DNA of 64,000 nucleotides. Origin: Castor canadensis. Its lineage: Eukaryota > Chordata > Mammalia > Rodentia > Castoridae. The stretch spans positions 111,864,332 to 111,928,331 of the forward strand of contig NC_133398.1 of assembly GCF_047511655.1 (NCBI RefSeq), in the 5' to 3' direction. Of this stretch, positions 10,871 through 22,156 are shown piece by piece; within the stretch, counting starts at the first letter, position 1, and every line of letters begins with the position of its first letter. Position numbers and translations under genes: made by a program. The notes under the pieces are model-generated. The model had not been told where the DNA came from. It did not search any database and saw nothing but the letters and a program-made list of their open reading frames with translations.

Positions 10871-12789
10871 GAACTCAGAATTATTTGGAGAATAAAATGG
10901 AAACCTCGTTTGATGGATGCCATAGAAGAATAGTTTTCAACAGATAATTACTGTGGTTAACAAATGAAGTCATGACTACAATAACCACCTTGATGAAGTG
11001 TCCCCACATGCGAGCAAGGCTCACCAGTTATACATAGCTTACATTCCATTTTGCCCAAAGGGAAGCCAAGGGTCCCAGGAGTTATGAAATGTGCCAGGAC
11101 CATGCTAGGTTAGGAGCTGGCAAAGTGTTCTGACTCTGAAGCCATAGTCATTACTATGAATCACCCTGCTTCAGAGAAGTTGTATAAGGTGTCTGCTGAG
11201 ACCTCTCTTTTGCAGGTGGTGATTATCCATCATCAGACATCATAGGAAGGAGAATGGTGCCAACTGAATGAGAGACAAAAATGAGTGAAAAGATCATACT
11301 TTACAGAAGAAGGAAAGGAATGAAAGTTAAGATAAGACACAATACAATAGATAGAAGTAGAGCTGAGAGAACACAGCCAGGGATGGAAGATGTAGCATGT
11401 TTTTAAGAAAGCAGAACAGAATGGGAGAGATTAAGATATGGGAAAGAGAGAGAGTAAAAAACACAGGTAGAGCTCTTGCTTTTTATGCAGGAAATGGAAC
11501 ACCTTACCCTTGGGAAGGGGCCAAAATTGATAAGCAGACCCTGCAGGGTACATATAGGACACAGGAGTTTCCACCTTCCACATGGTTCCAATGGAGAGAC
11601 TTTCATGAAAAGCACTCTTCTAGAGATGGGGTTAAAATCACTTAGAAGGATGGTAGTATATCAAGGATTCATATGAACCAGAAGCCATGTCTGCCTACAG
11701 CGTTGAGAGAAAGAAAGGAGACTGAGTCACACTGTGGCCAGTGGAATTCTAGTTGGAATTTTAGAGAAGCTGACAGGGTGAGCTGTAGTTTAAGAAGACT
11801 AAAATGACTGATAAAGAGGAGGGAATAGGGAAGAAATACTGAGCCTCTCTTTCCCCACTCCCTGGTCTCCTGTTGGTGCCTCCCAGTGGGAGACCAGGGA
11901 ATGAGGAAATCCACAGGAAGCCAGAAGTGCAGAGAGCTAGGTTATGGGGTTATGGGGGAGTAGCCCCCAGGCAGAGCTGGCTAGGAAAGGCTGGGGGGTC
12001 TGGGGAGCCAGCACCATGAGTAGATATACTGGTAGATAAATTGGTCTGTGGCTGTGATAGGAGCTCAAAAACATGCTTGATTTTGATGTTTCATTTGATT
12101 TTCTCTGTAACCCCAAAACAAGGTTGTACTTTAAAAGTGATATGGTCCACTTAAGTAAAGAATTTAAGAATGAATGTTTGAATCTGCTTGAGGGAAGTAA
12201 AGGATACTGTCAACTGGTCAAGAGAGGAAAGTGTGTTATAAAGGGCCAGCTATGACCCTGTCATGTCCCAGGACAGGGGTATGGTTTTCTCTGTAGGTGT
12301 TGGTCTGCCTTGGTATGAGCTGGAAGACAGGGAGGGAGTTGTTATGGAGGGTTCATTTGGAAATGATGGCAGAGAAGGGAGGGTGTGGAGAACACAGGCT
12401 AGCAGGAGTCAGGAATGGGCTGTGGGAGAGGAAAGTGGGGGACTTGGCCAATGAAAGGCCAGGCTCAGTCAGGCCCAGAGCTCTTGAGTTCCATAGGGAG
12501 ACTGCAGCCTAGGGATGCATACTAAGATATATGGACAGATGGAGGCAAATGAAGGCCCCTAATTGTGCCTCCTGAGGGACAGGCTGGGAGAGGGAATGTC
12601 CTCATAGAATGCTAGGGAGGGTTGTGGAGTCCCAGTTTTGTTAAAGCCAGAAATTGAGGTCCTCGGGGAGGAGGCTGGGGACAGAAGGGAGCTCTTTCCC
12701 CACAATCTCATGGGAAGACGGTGGGATGGCCAAGCACTACAGGCTGTTTAGAAGGGGAGAAATGAGAGCCACACCTCAAGTGGATCATG
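10871..12789. other. Intergenic sequence, nothing recognised
   Basis: About 1.9 kb with no clear repeat, exon or regulatory signature. The short open frames here show no family features and lack codon-use signals. Confidence 0.5.
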
Positions 12790-13418
12790 GAGGGAGAAGT
12801 CTTGTACTATTCCTGTACTGCATCGCTATATGAAATACTTAACACAGGCTATTTATGAAGGCAAGGAAGACAGGTGTATTTAGCTCACAGGTTTGGAGGC
12901 TCAGCAACATGGCACCTGCATCAGCTCAGTTTCAGTGAGAGTCCCATGTTGAATGGCAGCTGGCAGAGCATGTGTGGGAGCAAGCAAGAGCATCTATCTC
13001 AAACCAGAAGCAGAGAAAGCTGGGGTTCCACAAACCCTTCTAAGGGCAGCATCTGCAAGGACCTAAGGACTTCACATAGGACCCACATCTTAAAGGCACC
13101 ATCACCTTCCAAAGCTGCCACCCTGGTGAATATGATCAAAGTACTTCATACACATGTATGAAAATAGGAAAATCAAACCCATTACAAATTGTTTTAAATG
13201 GGGGGGAGAGTGGATGAGAAAGAGAAATAATGGAGGTGGATTTTATCAAAGTTCATTATATGCCTACATGGAAACATCACATGGAAACCACTTTGCACAA
13301 TTAATATATGCCTACAAAAAAAAGAGAAAAAACCCTGCCACTCTGGGAACAAAGTTCTCAACACATGAACCTTTGGGGGGACTCAAGTCATATCCAAACT
13401 ATAGGTCCCTAGGTCCAG
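12790..13418 (-). mobile_element. MaLR-type LTR (minus), interrupted
   Basis: Reverse-orientation MaLR LTR: its 3' end reads 'ttatgaaggcaaggaagaca...ttagctcacaggtttggagg', and its 5' end lies at the right ('catgaacctttggggggact', 'ccaaactatagg'). An L1-like tail at about 13,131-13,330 splits it. Confidence 0.65.
13131..13330 (+). mobile_element. L1-like 3' tail inserted in the LTR
   Basis: 'ttttatcaaagttcattata...catggaaaccactttgcacaattaatatatgcctacaaaaaaa' resembles an L1 3' UTR ending in an A-run. A related tail occurs at 38,763-38,955. The family assignment is tentative. Confidence 0.45.
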
Positions 13419-13794
13419 GTGACAGGTCTGGTCTCTGCAGGAACCTCAGGTGACCATATACTGATTGGCACAACTTGGTGTGGAGCATCTTTGGCATAAA
13501 AATACTGTGACACAGGTCACCCATCAGTGGGACCTGGCATCTCAGCACCAAGGAGAGTGAGACACTTAGCACTACAAACCTGGACCTGAATCTCTGTCCT
13601 GAGAAGTAGGCCTTGCACCCTGGTCAGCTCCAAGGAAGGGTCAGAAAGGCTGGCTTAGCCAGCCTCATCCTTTTCCCAGGTGCTGTTTCTTTATTTCTCA
13701 CATTCAAAGTATTGTTCCTCCACTTGAGAAGCTCTGTTCCCCACCCATTGAGTGACAGGGGGGCCACACTTTTTCAAAGGCATGGGCTCATCTG

Positions 13795-13935
13795 ATCCTC
13801 ATGATTCTATCACATCAGTCCTGTTATCCCTCATTTTACATTGAGGCCCAAAGAGGCTAAGGGACTTGCCAGGACAACATAGCTACCAGGTGGCAGAGCA
13901 GGAATTCCCACTAAAGTCAACCTGACCCCAACAAC
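13795..13935 (+). mobile_element. MIR SINE
   Basis: Ancient tRNA-derived MIR, recognisable by 'attttacattgaggcccaaa', 'gaggctaagggacttgccag' and 'ggtggcagagcaggaattcc'. Confidence 0.8.
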
Positions 13936-14748
13936 CCCCACAAAGACAATCCTACAAGGGTAAGTGAAGTCTTCATTTGAGCCCTGCCACTGCTCGGATC
14001 TCACTTTCATAGAGGGAGACTATCACCGTATCACACTGTTGCCATGGTGACCAGGCAGCGCACAAGAGTATCAGACTCAGCATGAGGTCATTTCATTATC
14101 ACTGGAGGGAGATGGACAAGCCACTGCCTACTTCACATACAGAAAAGGGACAAAGTAAGCCCTGGGCAGTCCTCAATATGCTGTCCTACTTACTGGAGAT
14201 AGGAAAGCAGTGGAAGGCTTTAACACACTTTGGAAACAAAGAGGCCATCAAGCACAGCATCCTAGGGAAATAATTCTTTTCTCAAATAGGAAGATCCCTG
14301 GAACAGTCCCCTGGAGAAAGGTGAGAGCTCGAACTACAAGGATTTGCACTCTGTGATATAGCCAGGAAGCTATGGTGTGCTTAGAAATAGTTTAAACACT
14401 TGTAGTGAGAATTCTCTATTCCCTTCGGAATCTACATAATCTTTTGACTATAAAGTACAAACAATTTCATGTTCCACATTTTTCTTCTAAAATATATATT
14501 TTAAGACTTCTCAGTTTATAACATGGCTAGATCATCATATTCTGTGGAGTGGAATTCCCTGCAGCACTCCTCCATCACTGGATACTTCCATTGTTTCTAG
14601 TGTATCAATACTATAAACACTGCCATAATGAGAACTTTTGCAGGCACAATTCACTGTGGACTTAACTTTGAAGTCCTTCCCCTCCATTTTCCCAGCAAAA
14701 GGGGGCCCTATGGGGAACCTCAGATTCTTAGTTCTGAAGTCAGTGATG
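13936..14748. other. Unique intergenic sequence
   Basis: No repeat or gene recognised. It contains an RFX X-box-like palindrome gttgccatggtgac at 14,038-14,051. Confidence 0.45.
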
Positions 14749-14887
14749 GTTTAGCTACTTTTTGTTTGTTTTGTTTTATGAGACAGGTTCTTACTATGTA
14801 TTACAGGCAGACCTGGAATTCACTATCCTCCTGCCTCAGCCTCTCAAGTGCTGGAATTACAAGTGTGTACCAATACACATCCAGCTA
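14749..14887 (-). mobile_element. B1-like SINE (minus)
   Basis: Reverse B1: 'tgagacaggttcttactatg', 'ctcctgcctcagcctctcaa', 'gtgctggaattacaagtgtg'. It starts with the target word gtttagctacttt at 14,749-14,761, which repeats after the element. Confidence 0.85.
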
Positions 14888-14990
14888 GTTTAGCTACTTT
14901 TTTTTGGTGGGGTTTGAACTCAGAGCCTCACACTTGCTGGGCAGATTCTATACCACTTGAGCCACTCCATCAGCTTGGTTTAGCTACTTT
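14888..14990 (-). mobile_element. ID-like SINE (minus)
   Basis: Reverse ID unit ('ggtggggtttgaactcagag', 'tataccacttgagccactcc') between two copies of gtttagctacttt (14,888-14,900 and 14,978-14,990). Confidence 0.85.
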
Positions 14991-15059
14991 TAATTAGATT
15001 ATTTCTATACTAGACACCATATGGGTTTTCCCTATCATTGTTGAATGTTTATCATTTTA

Positions 15060-15770
15060 ATTTTTTGATAAATAGTAAGCACATATTATGTATATTACAT
15101 TATATATAAAACACATTACATTGCTATATATTTATATGTTGCATAGTATACATTATAATTTACACATAATAATATGTATGAATATACCTATATAATATGC
15201 ATATACTAATACTTATATTGGCATAAAGTTGTATTAATTATATGTATTATTTCTCTTTCATATAGAAAAAGTATGTGTTATGACTGATACATAATTATAT
15301 ACATGAATATATGTATAAAACCTATACTGACATAATTTCTATATACTTCAGTTTCTCCTTCATGTGGATATGTTATAATTTATGCATAATTACAGATACT
15401 AATATGCTTAGCCTATATTTGTATAATTGTATAAATTGTATATTCTTTTTCTTTCATATGGATGTATAATATCTTATGATTGGTACATAATTATAGATAC
15501 TAACATATGTATAAGACATGGTATAATACATATATGCATATTACATGTATTATTTATCTTTAATGTGGATATGTTATGGTGTATGAACTGGATACTAATA
15601 TATTTATACAATCTATACTTATTTATAATATTTACATACATCATTTGTACTGCTACTTTCATATGGAGGTATTATGTGTAATACATAATTATGTGTAAGT
15701 GTGCAAAAGTCTTGTGTTGGTAAAATATGTATATATAATGTATGCTACTTCTCTTTCATACAGAGAGTCA
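15060..15770. repeat. Degenerate AT-rich tandem array, period about 100 bp
   Basis: The core 'ctttcatatgga' and its variants recur at about 15,255, 15,357, 15,451, 15,558, 15,656 and 15,753. Each is followed by 'atgttataattta..cataattatagatactaatat'-type text. Spacing is 94-107 bp. The left end (from about 15,060) is more degenerate TA-rich sequence. Open frames across it are a by-product of the periodic AT-rich text. Confidence 0.75.
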
Positions 15771-16344
15771 GTATCAAGTACCTTAGGCCACAAGGACCTT
15801 CCCCAGAGGCCTTTCCGACCTCAGAATTCCAAGCCTTTGTGTTTTCCACAACAAGCTAGCAACAGTGGTTCTCTAACCTGAGAGGACTTCTGAGTCCCCT
15901 GATGGGCTTGTCATACACAGACCACTGGTCCCACACAGGGTTTGACTCAGTTGCTTTCCACATAGACAAGGCCTGCTGACCATTCAGCCATGGTGCAAGT
16001 CAGCCATCCCACACTGGAAATTCAGTTCCTGCACACATTCCAAGCACAGGGCAAAACACAATGTAGACAGTCATCCTGCCCAGAATCTGGGGATTGCCAA
16101 AATGACCAACCTTGACAGAGCTAGCAAAACAAAATCCTGGCAAAGCTGCTGACATTGTGTCTTGCTAGAACTCAGGAGAACCCTTGAATATAAATCTGTC
16201 TACTACAGAGATCCCAGCCCCACCTTCCTAGAACTTCCTGGAGAGTGTCCTAATCAAGAAAGCCAGGATTTTAAAACAGGAACCCCTCAATGTCATAGTA
16301 ATAGCCAGGTCCTCTTGTACATAGTTTGAATATGTTTTCATCCT
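15771..16344. other. Unique intergenic sequence
   Basis: No repeat, exon or clear motif recognised. Confidence 0.45.
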
Positions 16345-16475
16345 AATGGTGTAGACACTGTCATTACTTCTGTTTTATAGATAGGGAAACTGTGGCATGA
16401 AGAGATTAAGTTCTCAGGCTAGTTGAGATGGAGCCTCAACTCAGATTCTGCCTCTCTGGCTCTAGGTTGAGCTGT
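16345..16475 (+). mobile_element. MIR SINE fragment
   Basis: Weak but recognisable MIR core: 'cattacttctgttttataga', 'tagggaaactgtggcatgaa', 'gagattaagttctcaggcta'. Confidence 0.6.
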
Positions 16476-16969
16476 GATTTCCAGTTAGGCATGGCAGGTA
16501 CCAGGAAGAATGTACAAAGAGGAGGTGGCTTCATTGAGGAGGCACACTTACAATTCTGCTTTAAAAGTAGTCTGATCCTTGGATCCCCTTCCCAGTGTAT
16601 ACATCCAAGCTGTATCTTCTTGCCTGCCCCTCAGAAAACAAGATACTTTCACCCAGTAGGTGGTAGGATGAGACATCTGTGCTGGCAGACACCCTTACAG
16701 GTAAGGATTCAAGCATCACTGGCAAACAGGGTTAGCAAATGTATTACAATGAGCACACACTGAATACATCCTGGTCCTTCCACTCTGGACACTGTTGGGT
16801 ACTTCTCTCGGGAAGTGACAGGGCCTAACAGATCTCCACATGAGGTCTACCATAGACAAGCATCTCCAATGTGCAATGTCATTGGACAGCCAGAGTGCAG
16901 GAGCTCTTCTGAGAAAACTTCCAACATGAAATATGGAGACCAAAATGGAGAGAGAAGACCAAGTTGAAA
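16476..16969. other. Unique intergenic sequence
   Basis: No gene or repeat recognised. Confidence 0.4.
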
Positions 16970-17092
16970 CCAGACACAGTGGTACACACCTGTAGTCCCA
17001 GCTACTCAGGAAGTTGTGACAGGAGGATCACTTAAGCCTAGGAATTCAAGGCCAGAATGGGCCACATAGTGACAGACTGGCTCAAAAGGGAG
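16970..17092 (+). mobile_element. B1-like SINE
   Basis: 'ccagacacagtggtacacac', 'ctgtagtcccagctactcag', 'gacaggaggatcacttaagc' mark a B1/7SL-derived element. A long purine-rich tail follows. Confidence 0.88.
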
Positions 17093-17290
17093 GAAGGGAA
17101 AGAGGGAGGAAGGGATAAAACAGACTTTGCAAGAGAGGAAAACACACCAAAAACTAAAGCCATTAAGAATATCCTGAAAGAGATAAGATTTGTGAAACAA
17201 GGCAAACTGCCTAAAAAGGAAGATATGGAAAGGGAAGAGGGAGGGAGGGAGGGAGGGAGGGAAACAAGGATGGAGGTAGGAAGGATACAA
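17085..17290 (+). repeat. Purine-rich tract with (GGGA)n
   Basis: A GGAA/GGGA-rich stretch downstream of the B1, including a clean GGGA tetranucleotide run near 17,237-17,260. The long open frames here come from low complexity. Confidence 0.8.
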
Positions 17291-17586
17291 AAAAGAATGT
17301 TAGGGAAATAAAAAGAAATCTTTGGAAAATTTAAACTGATAGAAATAATTCATCCCATATAGGCGTGGATGCCAAAGTTGAGAAAAACTAGAAAGCAAAG
17401 CAAAAATGTAAAGCAGTGGAAACACAATAGGTGAGAACTCCATCACACAGATCACAGGAAGTGCAGAAGAAAAAGAAAGAGGAAAGGAAGAAGAGGAGGT
17501 GGCCAGTGAGGTGTCACAGATTCCCACAACAGGAGCCCCTCATCCAGTCTGGAGGCGCTCACCAGGGGCCTACCCCACTAAAAAGG

Positions 17587-17660
17587 CATTCAGGTGGTGC
17601 TCAGTGGTAGAGCACTTGCCTAGCATGCAGGAGTCCCTTGAGGACCTGGGGACAAAGAGA
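17587..17660 (+). mobile_element. ID-like SINE fragment
   Basis: Text 'ggtggtgctcagtggtagag', 'cacttgcctagcatgcagga' matches the left half of an ID element. The right half is diverged. Confidence 0.6.
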
Positions 17661-17893
17661 CCATTCCATGCAGGAAGCCTGGAGGCAGGGACACAGAGAG
17701 GAGCAGGGAGAAGCAGCACCCAGATAAAGAAGTAGAAATCTGAAAGGCTGGAAGCTACAGCTTCCTCCAGCTGTTACCAATTTTGGACCCCAAATTAGGT
17801 CCCTTTCCACTCACAGAATTGTGACAACCCTGAGTGCCCATTGAGAGAAAATGAAAGTTTGGCCAACAATAAGAGAAGGGAGAGATAGATTCT

Positions 17894-18053
17894 TCCATCA
17901 ACTTCTTTTTTTTTTATATTTGTTATTGCTTTATTATTCATATGTGCATACAAGGCTTGGGTCATTTCTCCCCTCTGCCCCCACCCCCTCCTTTACCACC
18001 CATTCCACCCCCTCCCTCCCCCCCACCCCCTCAATCCTCCATCAACTTCTTTT
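17894..18053 (-). mobile_element. Very short L1 3' end with 16-bp TSD
   Basis: Only about 128 bp of L1 3' UTR (17,910-18,037: T-run, 'attattcatatgtgcataca', C-rich tract) lies between exact direct repeats tccatcaacttctttt at 17,894-17,909 and 18,038-18,053. It is an extreme 5' truncation. Confidence 0.9.
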
Positions 18054-18779
18054 CGTGTTGATGGTGGAGATGTTTTAAATGTACAGCAACAGAAATGAGG
18101 GGAAGGGGAGGCTAATGAAGGGGAGGAATATTCATGTCTTTTCTGGGACTGGGCAGGGATTTTTCTGGGAATTCTTTTCACTTCTTGTATGGTTCTTTCT
18201 AGCCATCACCATGGCTACTGTCAGCTGTCACAGCACTGTAGGAGATGTAGTCATTAAGCATGCAAATGGCATTGCACTGAAGTTAGAGGTTGTCTCCTGG
18301 TCACTCTGACTGCCCTCTTAGAACCAACCAGTTTTGTCCAGCTCACCTGAAGAGGCATCTGATCCTCAAAGACAGACAAGTTGGAGGAAGAGGGGATAGA
18401 AATTCAGCTAGGTGACCTAGGCAGTACAAGATTAGGGTAGGATAAAAGTTTATAGATCAAGTGTTATAATAAAAACCTTACCACAATTTTTTTCCTTAAG
18501 ATTCTGATTTTGACAGTCTTGTATCTATGGTCCTACCAGCTGCCTACAAATATATTTCTAGGTATCTCAGAGAATTGACCTATTGAGTAAAATTTCTATG
18601 TCTTCATGGTGAATCTGCCCACACTAATGGCTGTTTCCTGGTAGCAGTTCACACTGCTGGTTCTGTCTGCAGGTGATCAGATGTTAGGACCCTGCTCCCT
18701 GGGAGTGTTGAAGGTCCTCCATCCCCAGGGCAGAGAGGACATCAGTGTTAACATATGCTAGGGCAAGAGAGCATCCATC
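18054..18779. other. Unique intergenic sequence
   Basis: No recognisable element or gene. Confidence 0.4.
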
Positions 18780-18866
18780 TAACCCATTGGGAAAAACCTA
18801 ACCCAATGGGAATGCAAAACTGTGCAGCCACTCTGGAAAAAGTTTTAAGTTTCTTAAGGGGTTAAA
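18780..18866 (+). mobile_element. Old L1 fragment, left part
   Basis: 'gggaatgcaaaactgtgcag', 'ccactctggaaaaagtttta' is the conserved L1 ORF2 C-terminal area in plus orientation. It continues at 19,572 after an insertion. Confidence 0.65.
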
Positions 18867-19571
18867 AATAGGGTTGGGGTATAGCTCAGTGGTAGCCTGC
18901 TTATGATGCTGGAGTTACAGGCCTGAAGCTCCTCTTATTAGGTCTATCCACTCACCCCAACATGCCAAAAAATAGATGGGAAAAGGTGAGGAAAGGAGAT
19001 TTATTACATGACACAGGCAGCCACTGGAAGAGGCAAAGAAAACACTTTGGCCCATCTTTAGCCATCTTCAGGGTACAACATGAGCTTTAGGATTAAATTT
19101 TTAAAAAAAAGAATTAGGGCAGGAGGCAAAAGATAGGCATAGCTAAACAGTCTCAGGCACAGGTATGTCCTGGTTGACCATTATCTCAGTCTGACTTAGG
19201 AGGGGTTCCAGAGCAGTCATTATCTCTGTTATAGCAGCCACCTCTTTGTTGCCTGGAAGGTGGCCTGTCCTGAGGAGGCTCTGCTCTTCCCTTCTTTGGA
19301 AACCATTTTCTCCATCCCTCCTTGTAAAGATGTTATAGAACAGTCCAGTCCTTCCTGGATTCCAAGATGATTGCACAGTGACTGTCTAGAGAAGAACTCA
19401 GTGCAAAGAAGATACAAAATAGAGACAGGGATACCAAGCTTTCCTGCTTTTAGTTAATTCATGAGCCCAAGTAAGAAGTCAGTGCTTTTCAGAAAAAAGC
19501 AGTTTAAGTACCTGTGACACTTACCTACTATGTGCAAGGGCCTGGGTTTGATCCCCAGGAGGGAAAAAAAG
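18867..19571 (+). mobile_element. ID SINE split by an LTR-like insertion
   Basis: The left half of an ID SINE (18,867-18,910, 'ggttggggtatagctcagtg') and its right half (about 19,518-19,571, 'gtgcaagggcctgggtttga') are separated by about 610 bp. The inserted block begins with text such as 'ggagatttattacatgacac' (a reversed AATAAA at 19,000-19,005), suggesting a minus-strand LTR. The identity of the inserted element is uncertain. Confidence 0.5.
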
Positions 19572-19960
19572 GTTATACATAGACTGACTCATCTACCCAA
19601 CAATTGCACTCCTGGGATCTGCCCATGATACCCACAAAAAATCTGTGCCAAAATATTCATAGCATCATTTTTCAAAATAGCCCAAGAGTAGAAACAACCC
19701 AATTGTCTGTCAATTGGTTGATGGAATACTACTTGGCAGTAAAAAGAAACAAACTATTAATACATGCTACAACTTACATGAGGAAAAACAATTATTCAAA
19801 GAAAAAGAATGATACAATAGCCCATCAGCAGACTCCATCTGTGTGAAATGTATACACAAGTTCAGGATAGGGACAGACTGCAAATAGGCACAAAGGAATT
19901 TTATGTTGTGGTGGAATTGTCACCAGAAAAGAGCCAGGGATGAGGAAGATCTCCAATAAG
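19572..19960 (+). mobile_element. Old L1 fragment, right part
   Basis: Continuation of the old ORF2 C-terminus and 3' region: 'caacaattgcactcctggga', 'gtagaaacaacccaattgtc', 'tggttgatggaatactactt'. It is decayed and non-coding. Confidence 0.7.
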
Positions 19961-20054
19961 AAAGAAGGAGGAAATCCTTGACTCAGCTCCCTAGTCACTG
20001 TTCATATCTACAACCAAAAGCATTTTGAGGGATTTCACAAAAAAAGGGAACACA

Positions 20055-20620
20055 ATGTAGAAAAAAAAGAAAGCAAAGATTTATTTAGCAAAGCAGGATG
20101 GTAAAGTGGGAGAAGGAGAAGGGAAAGAGAGTGCCCCCTGACACACAGGAAGTGAAGCAAGAGGCTCAAAATGAGGTCCTTACCCCAGGTGTATTTATAT
20201 CTTCTAGACCAAGCTTGGGTGTCAGGATTTAATTTTCCTAGATAAATGGTCATGTCATCTGGCAACCTTTAATGCTTTTGCTAAATTCCTGTTTTAATGC
20301 TATTGCACAAATGGAGACCATGAGTGGCTTTCCCATTACTCAAATGTGGAGATGAAGGTGTTAGGATGGTTTTATTATTAGCCAAAACTTGGAAACGATG
20401 GGTATAACCTCTGATTACCTTCTATTCTTAGCTCTCTTAGCATCTAAAAAAGGGAGGGCGATGGAGGGAGTCCAGGTGTACACATTCAATTCCCTGATGC
20501 TCTACTGGTTTTCTGCTTCAGTTCCTGACTCTGGCTTTTCTCAATATACTTTGACTTTTTTTTTAATGATTTTCATGTCATCTTATAGCCCCATTTATCC
20601 TGCCTCAGAAAGATTTTAGA
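20055..20620 (-). mobile_element. Candidate retroviral LTR (minus)
   Basis: On the minus strand, a TATA-like 'atataaatac' (20,200-20,191) is followed about 110 bp later by AATAAA (20,085-20,080). This spacing is normal for an LTR R region. The right boundary is unclear and no matching second LTR was found. The internal sequence to the right (21,100-22,260) is not recognised. Confidence 0.4.
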
Positions 20621-20747
20621 ACTGTATTGTGCTGATCGGCATACAGCCCTATAAACTTAGTAAAAATTATCAAATTGTACTTGATGTAAATTATTCCTAG
20701 AAAAAAGTCCATTTTAAGAAAAAGTACTTGGAAATCCAATTTCTTTG

Positions 20748-20946
20748 AGGTAGGGAAGTACTGGAGTTTGAACTCAATTTGCTAGGCAAGCACTCTAACT
20801 CTTGAGCCAGGCCCCAGCACTTTTTGCTTTAGTTATTTTTCAGGCAGGGTCTCACTTTTTTCCCTGGGGCTGGCCTTGGACTATGATCCTCCTGCTTCTG
20901 CCTACCTCATAGCTGGAATTACAGGTGTGAACCACCACACACAGCT
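20748..20946 (-). mobile_element. Composite B1+ID SINE (minus)
   Basis: Reverse ID half ('ggagtttgaactcaatttgc', 'actctaactcttgagccagg') followed by reverse B1 ('aggcagggtctcactttttt', 'catagctggaattacaggtg'). Confidence 0.85.
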
Positions 20947-21350
20947 TGTTCTTCCAGGTAGAATCCTGTCAATGAACTACAACCCTCCCATAACCTCCCG
21001 CATAGTAGAAATTCTATTTTTAATTTAAAAAATAGAAAGTAAGACATCACTTTGTATAAAACCATTTGCATCCTGATGCTCCCAGTACTATTCAAGTTTG
21101 CCCTTGAAATCATCTGTTACACATACAAGATGATACATCAGGTCAGCTGACATGTAGCTTGCTCACACAGCTGCTTGGAATAGGATGGAGTGAGATGGAG
21201 AAGATATGATAAAAATCAATGATCTGCAGCTTTAGGAAAACATTGTCAGTTTTAAAACTGGAGTGTAGTACCATACTTTAAGGTCCCTCAGAAGGAGTTA
21301 TGTCCATGACATTAAATTCTTCAGTAAAAGATCTTTCTTAGGGTACCTCT

Positions 21351-21740
21351 CTACTTCTTTTTCAAAGGTGGGATTGTTGATTCCCATCCAGGGAGAGTGT
21401 TGGAGTCCACAAATGTCGAATGATAGTCATGGAGGTGCAAATCTGGGGGAAATAATTCACACAATAATTGATAAAAACTGGTGTCCAGTTTTCCTTCTCT
21501 AAAATGTTGTTCTTTAAAAAATTGTTTATAAAGTTGGATGATTTTGTGCAACTCTCTCAGACTTACCTGTTTCACTAATTTGATTTGGATTTCTTGGTAG
21601 ATTTTTATCAAATCCGCAAAGAATAATATGTTTAAGGAGGTAGGGTAGATTTTAGAGAGGTATGGTTGCCATAAGCTTCTCCTGAGAGCTCCCTTCCAAG
21701 CACACTGGGTATCAGAGGACAGACTAACAATAATCTGCAA
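21351..21740 (-). other. 129-codon open frame, not recognised
   Basis: The frame starts MQIIVSLSSDTQ and ends in a lysine run. It is rich in K, L, F and Q in its middle (QLYKQFFKEQHF). I see no signal peptide, transmembrane segment or known motif. It lies upstream, in the minus sense, of the LTR candidate at 20,055-20,620, so it may be decayed retroviral internal sequence. It may equally be chance. Confidence 0.2.
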
Positions 21741-21895
21741 TGCTATGTGTGAATTACATAATAATACATGAGTGACCTATAATAATCTGCAAGGCTACAG
21801 TAATCTGTAATACCATAAATGAAGATTATATAATAATCTTTAATGCCATACAGGAACACTTCCATACCTACAGACTACAGGCTGCCATTTTATAT

Positions 21896-22156
21896 TTAGT
21901 TGTGGTTACAGGTTACTTTGCCTTGTATTTCCCTCTCTGAATCAGACGCTTGCTCTAGGAGTGTGACCCAGAAGGAAACAACCATTTCTTGGAAGTGTTT
22001 ATCTTTCACACTATCTATAATGGTACTGTTAACTGGTTTGGTATTATCAGGACAAACTAGGTTATAATGTGATAACAAAAGACCACAAAATCTCTGTGGT
22101 TTATTTACTGCCCTTTCCACACACCCATCTCTTGTCAGATGGGGTCCATTCCCCAT
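21896..22156 (-). other. 86-codon open frame, not recognised
   Basis: Open frame with residues such as GNGPHLTRDGCVERA and SFWVTLLEQASDS. It shares the strand and neighbourhood of the 129-codon frame and could belong to the same decayed element. There is no motif that names a family. Confidence 0.2.

Noticed and set aside
15427..15681. 84-codon isoleucine/tyrosine-rich frame and its antisense partner
   Set aside because: Produced by the AT-rich tandem array; no protein features.
17057..17311. 84-codon charged frame rich in E, G and R
   Set aside because: Comes from the purine-rich tail and GGGA repeat after a B1 SINE.
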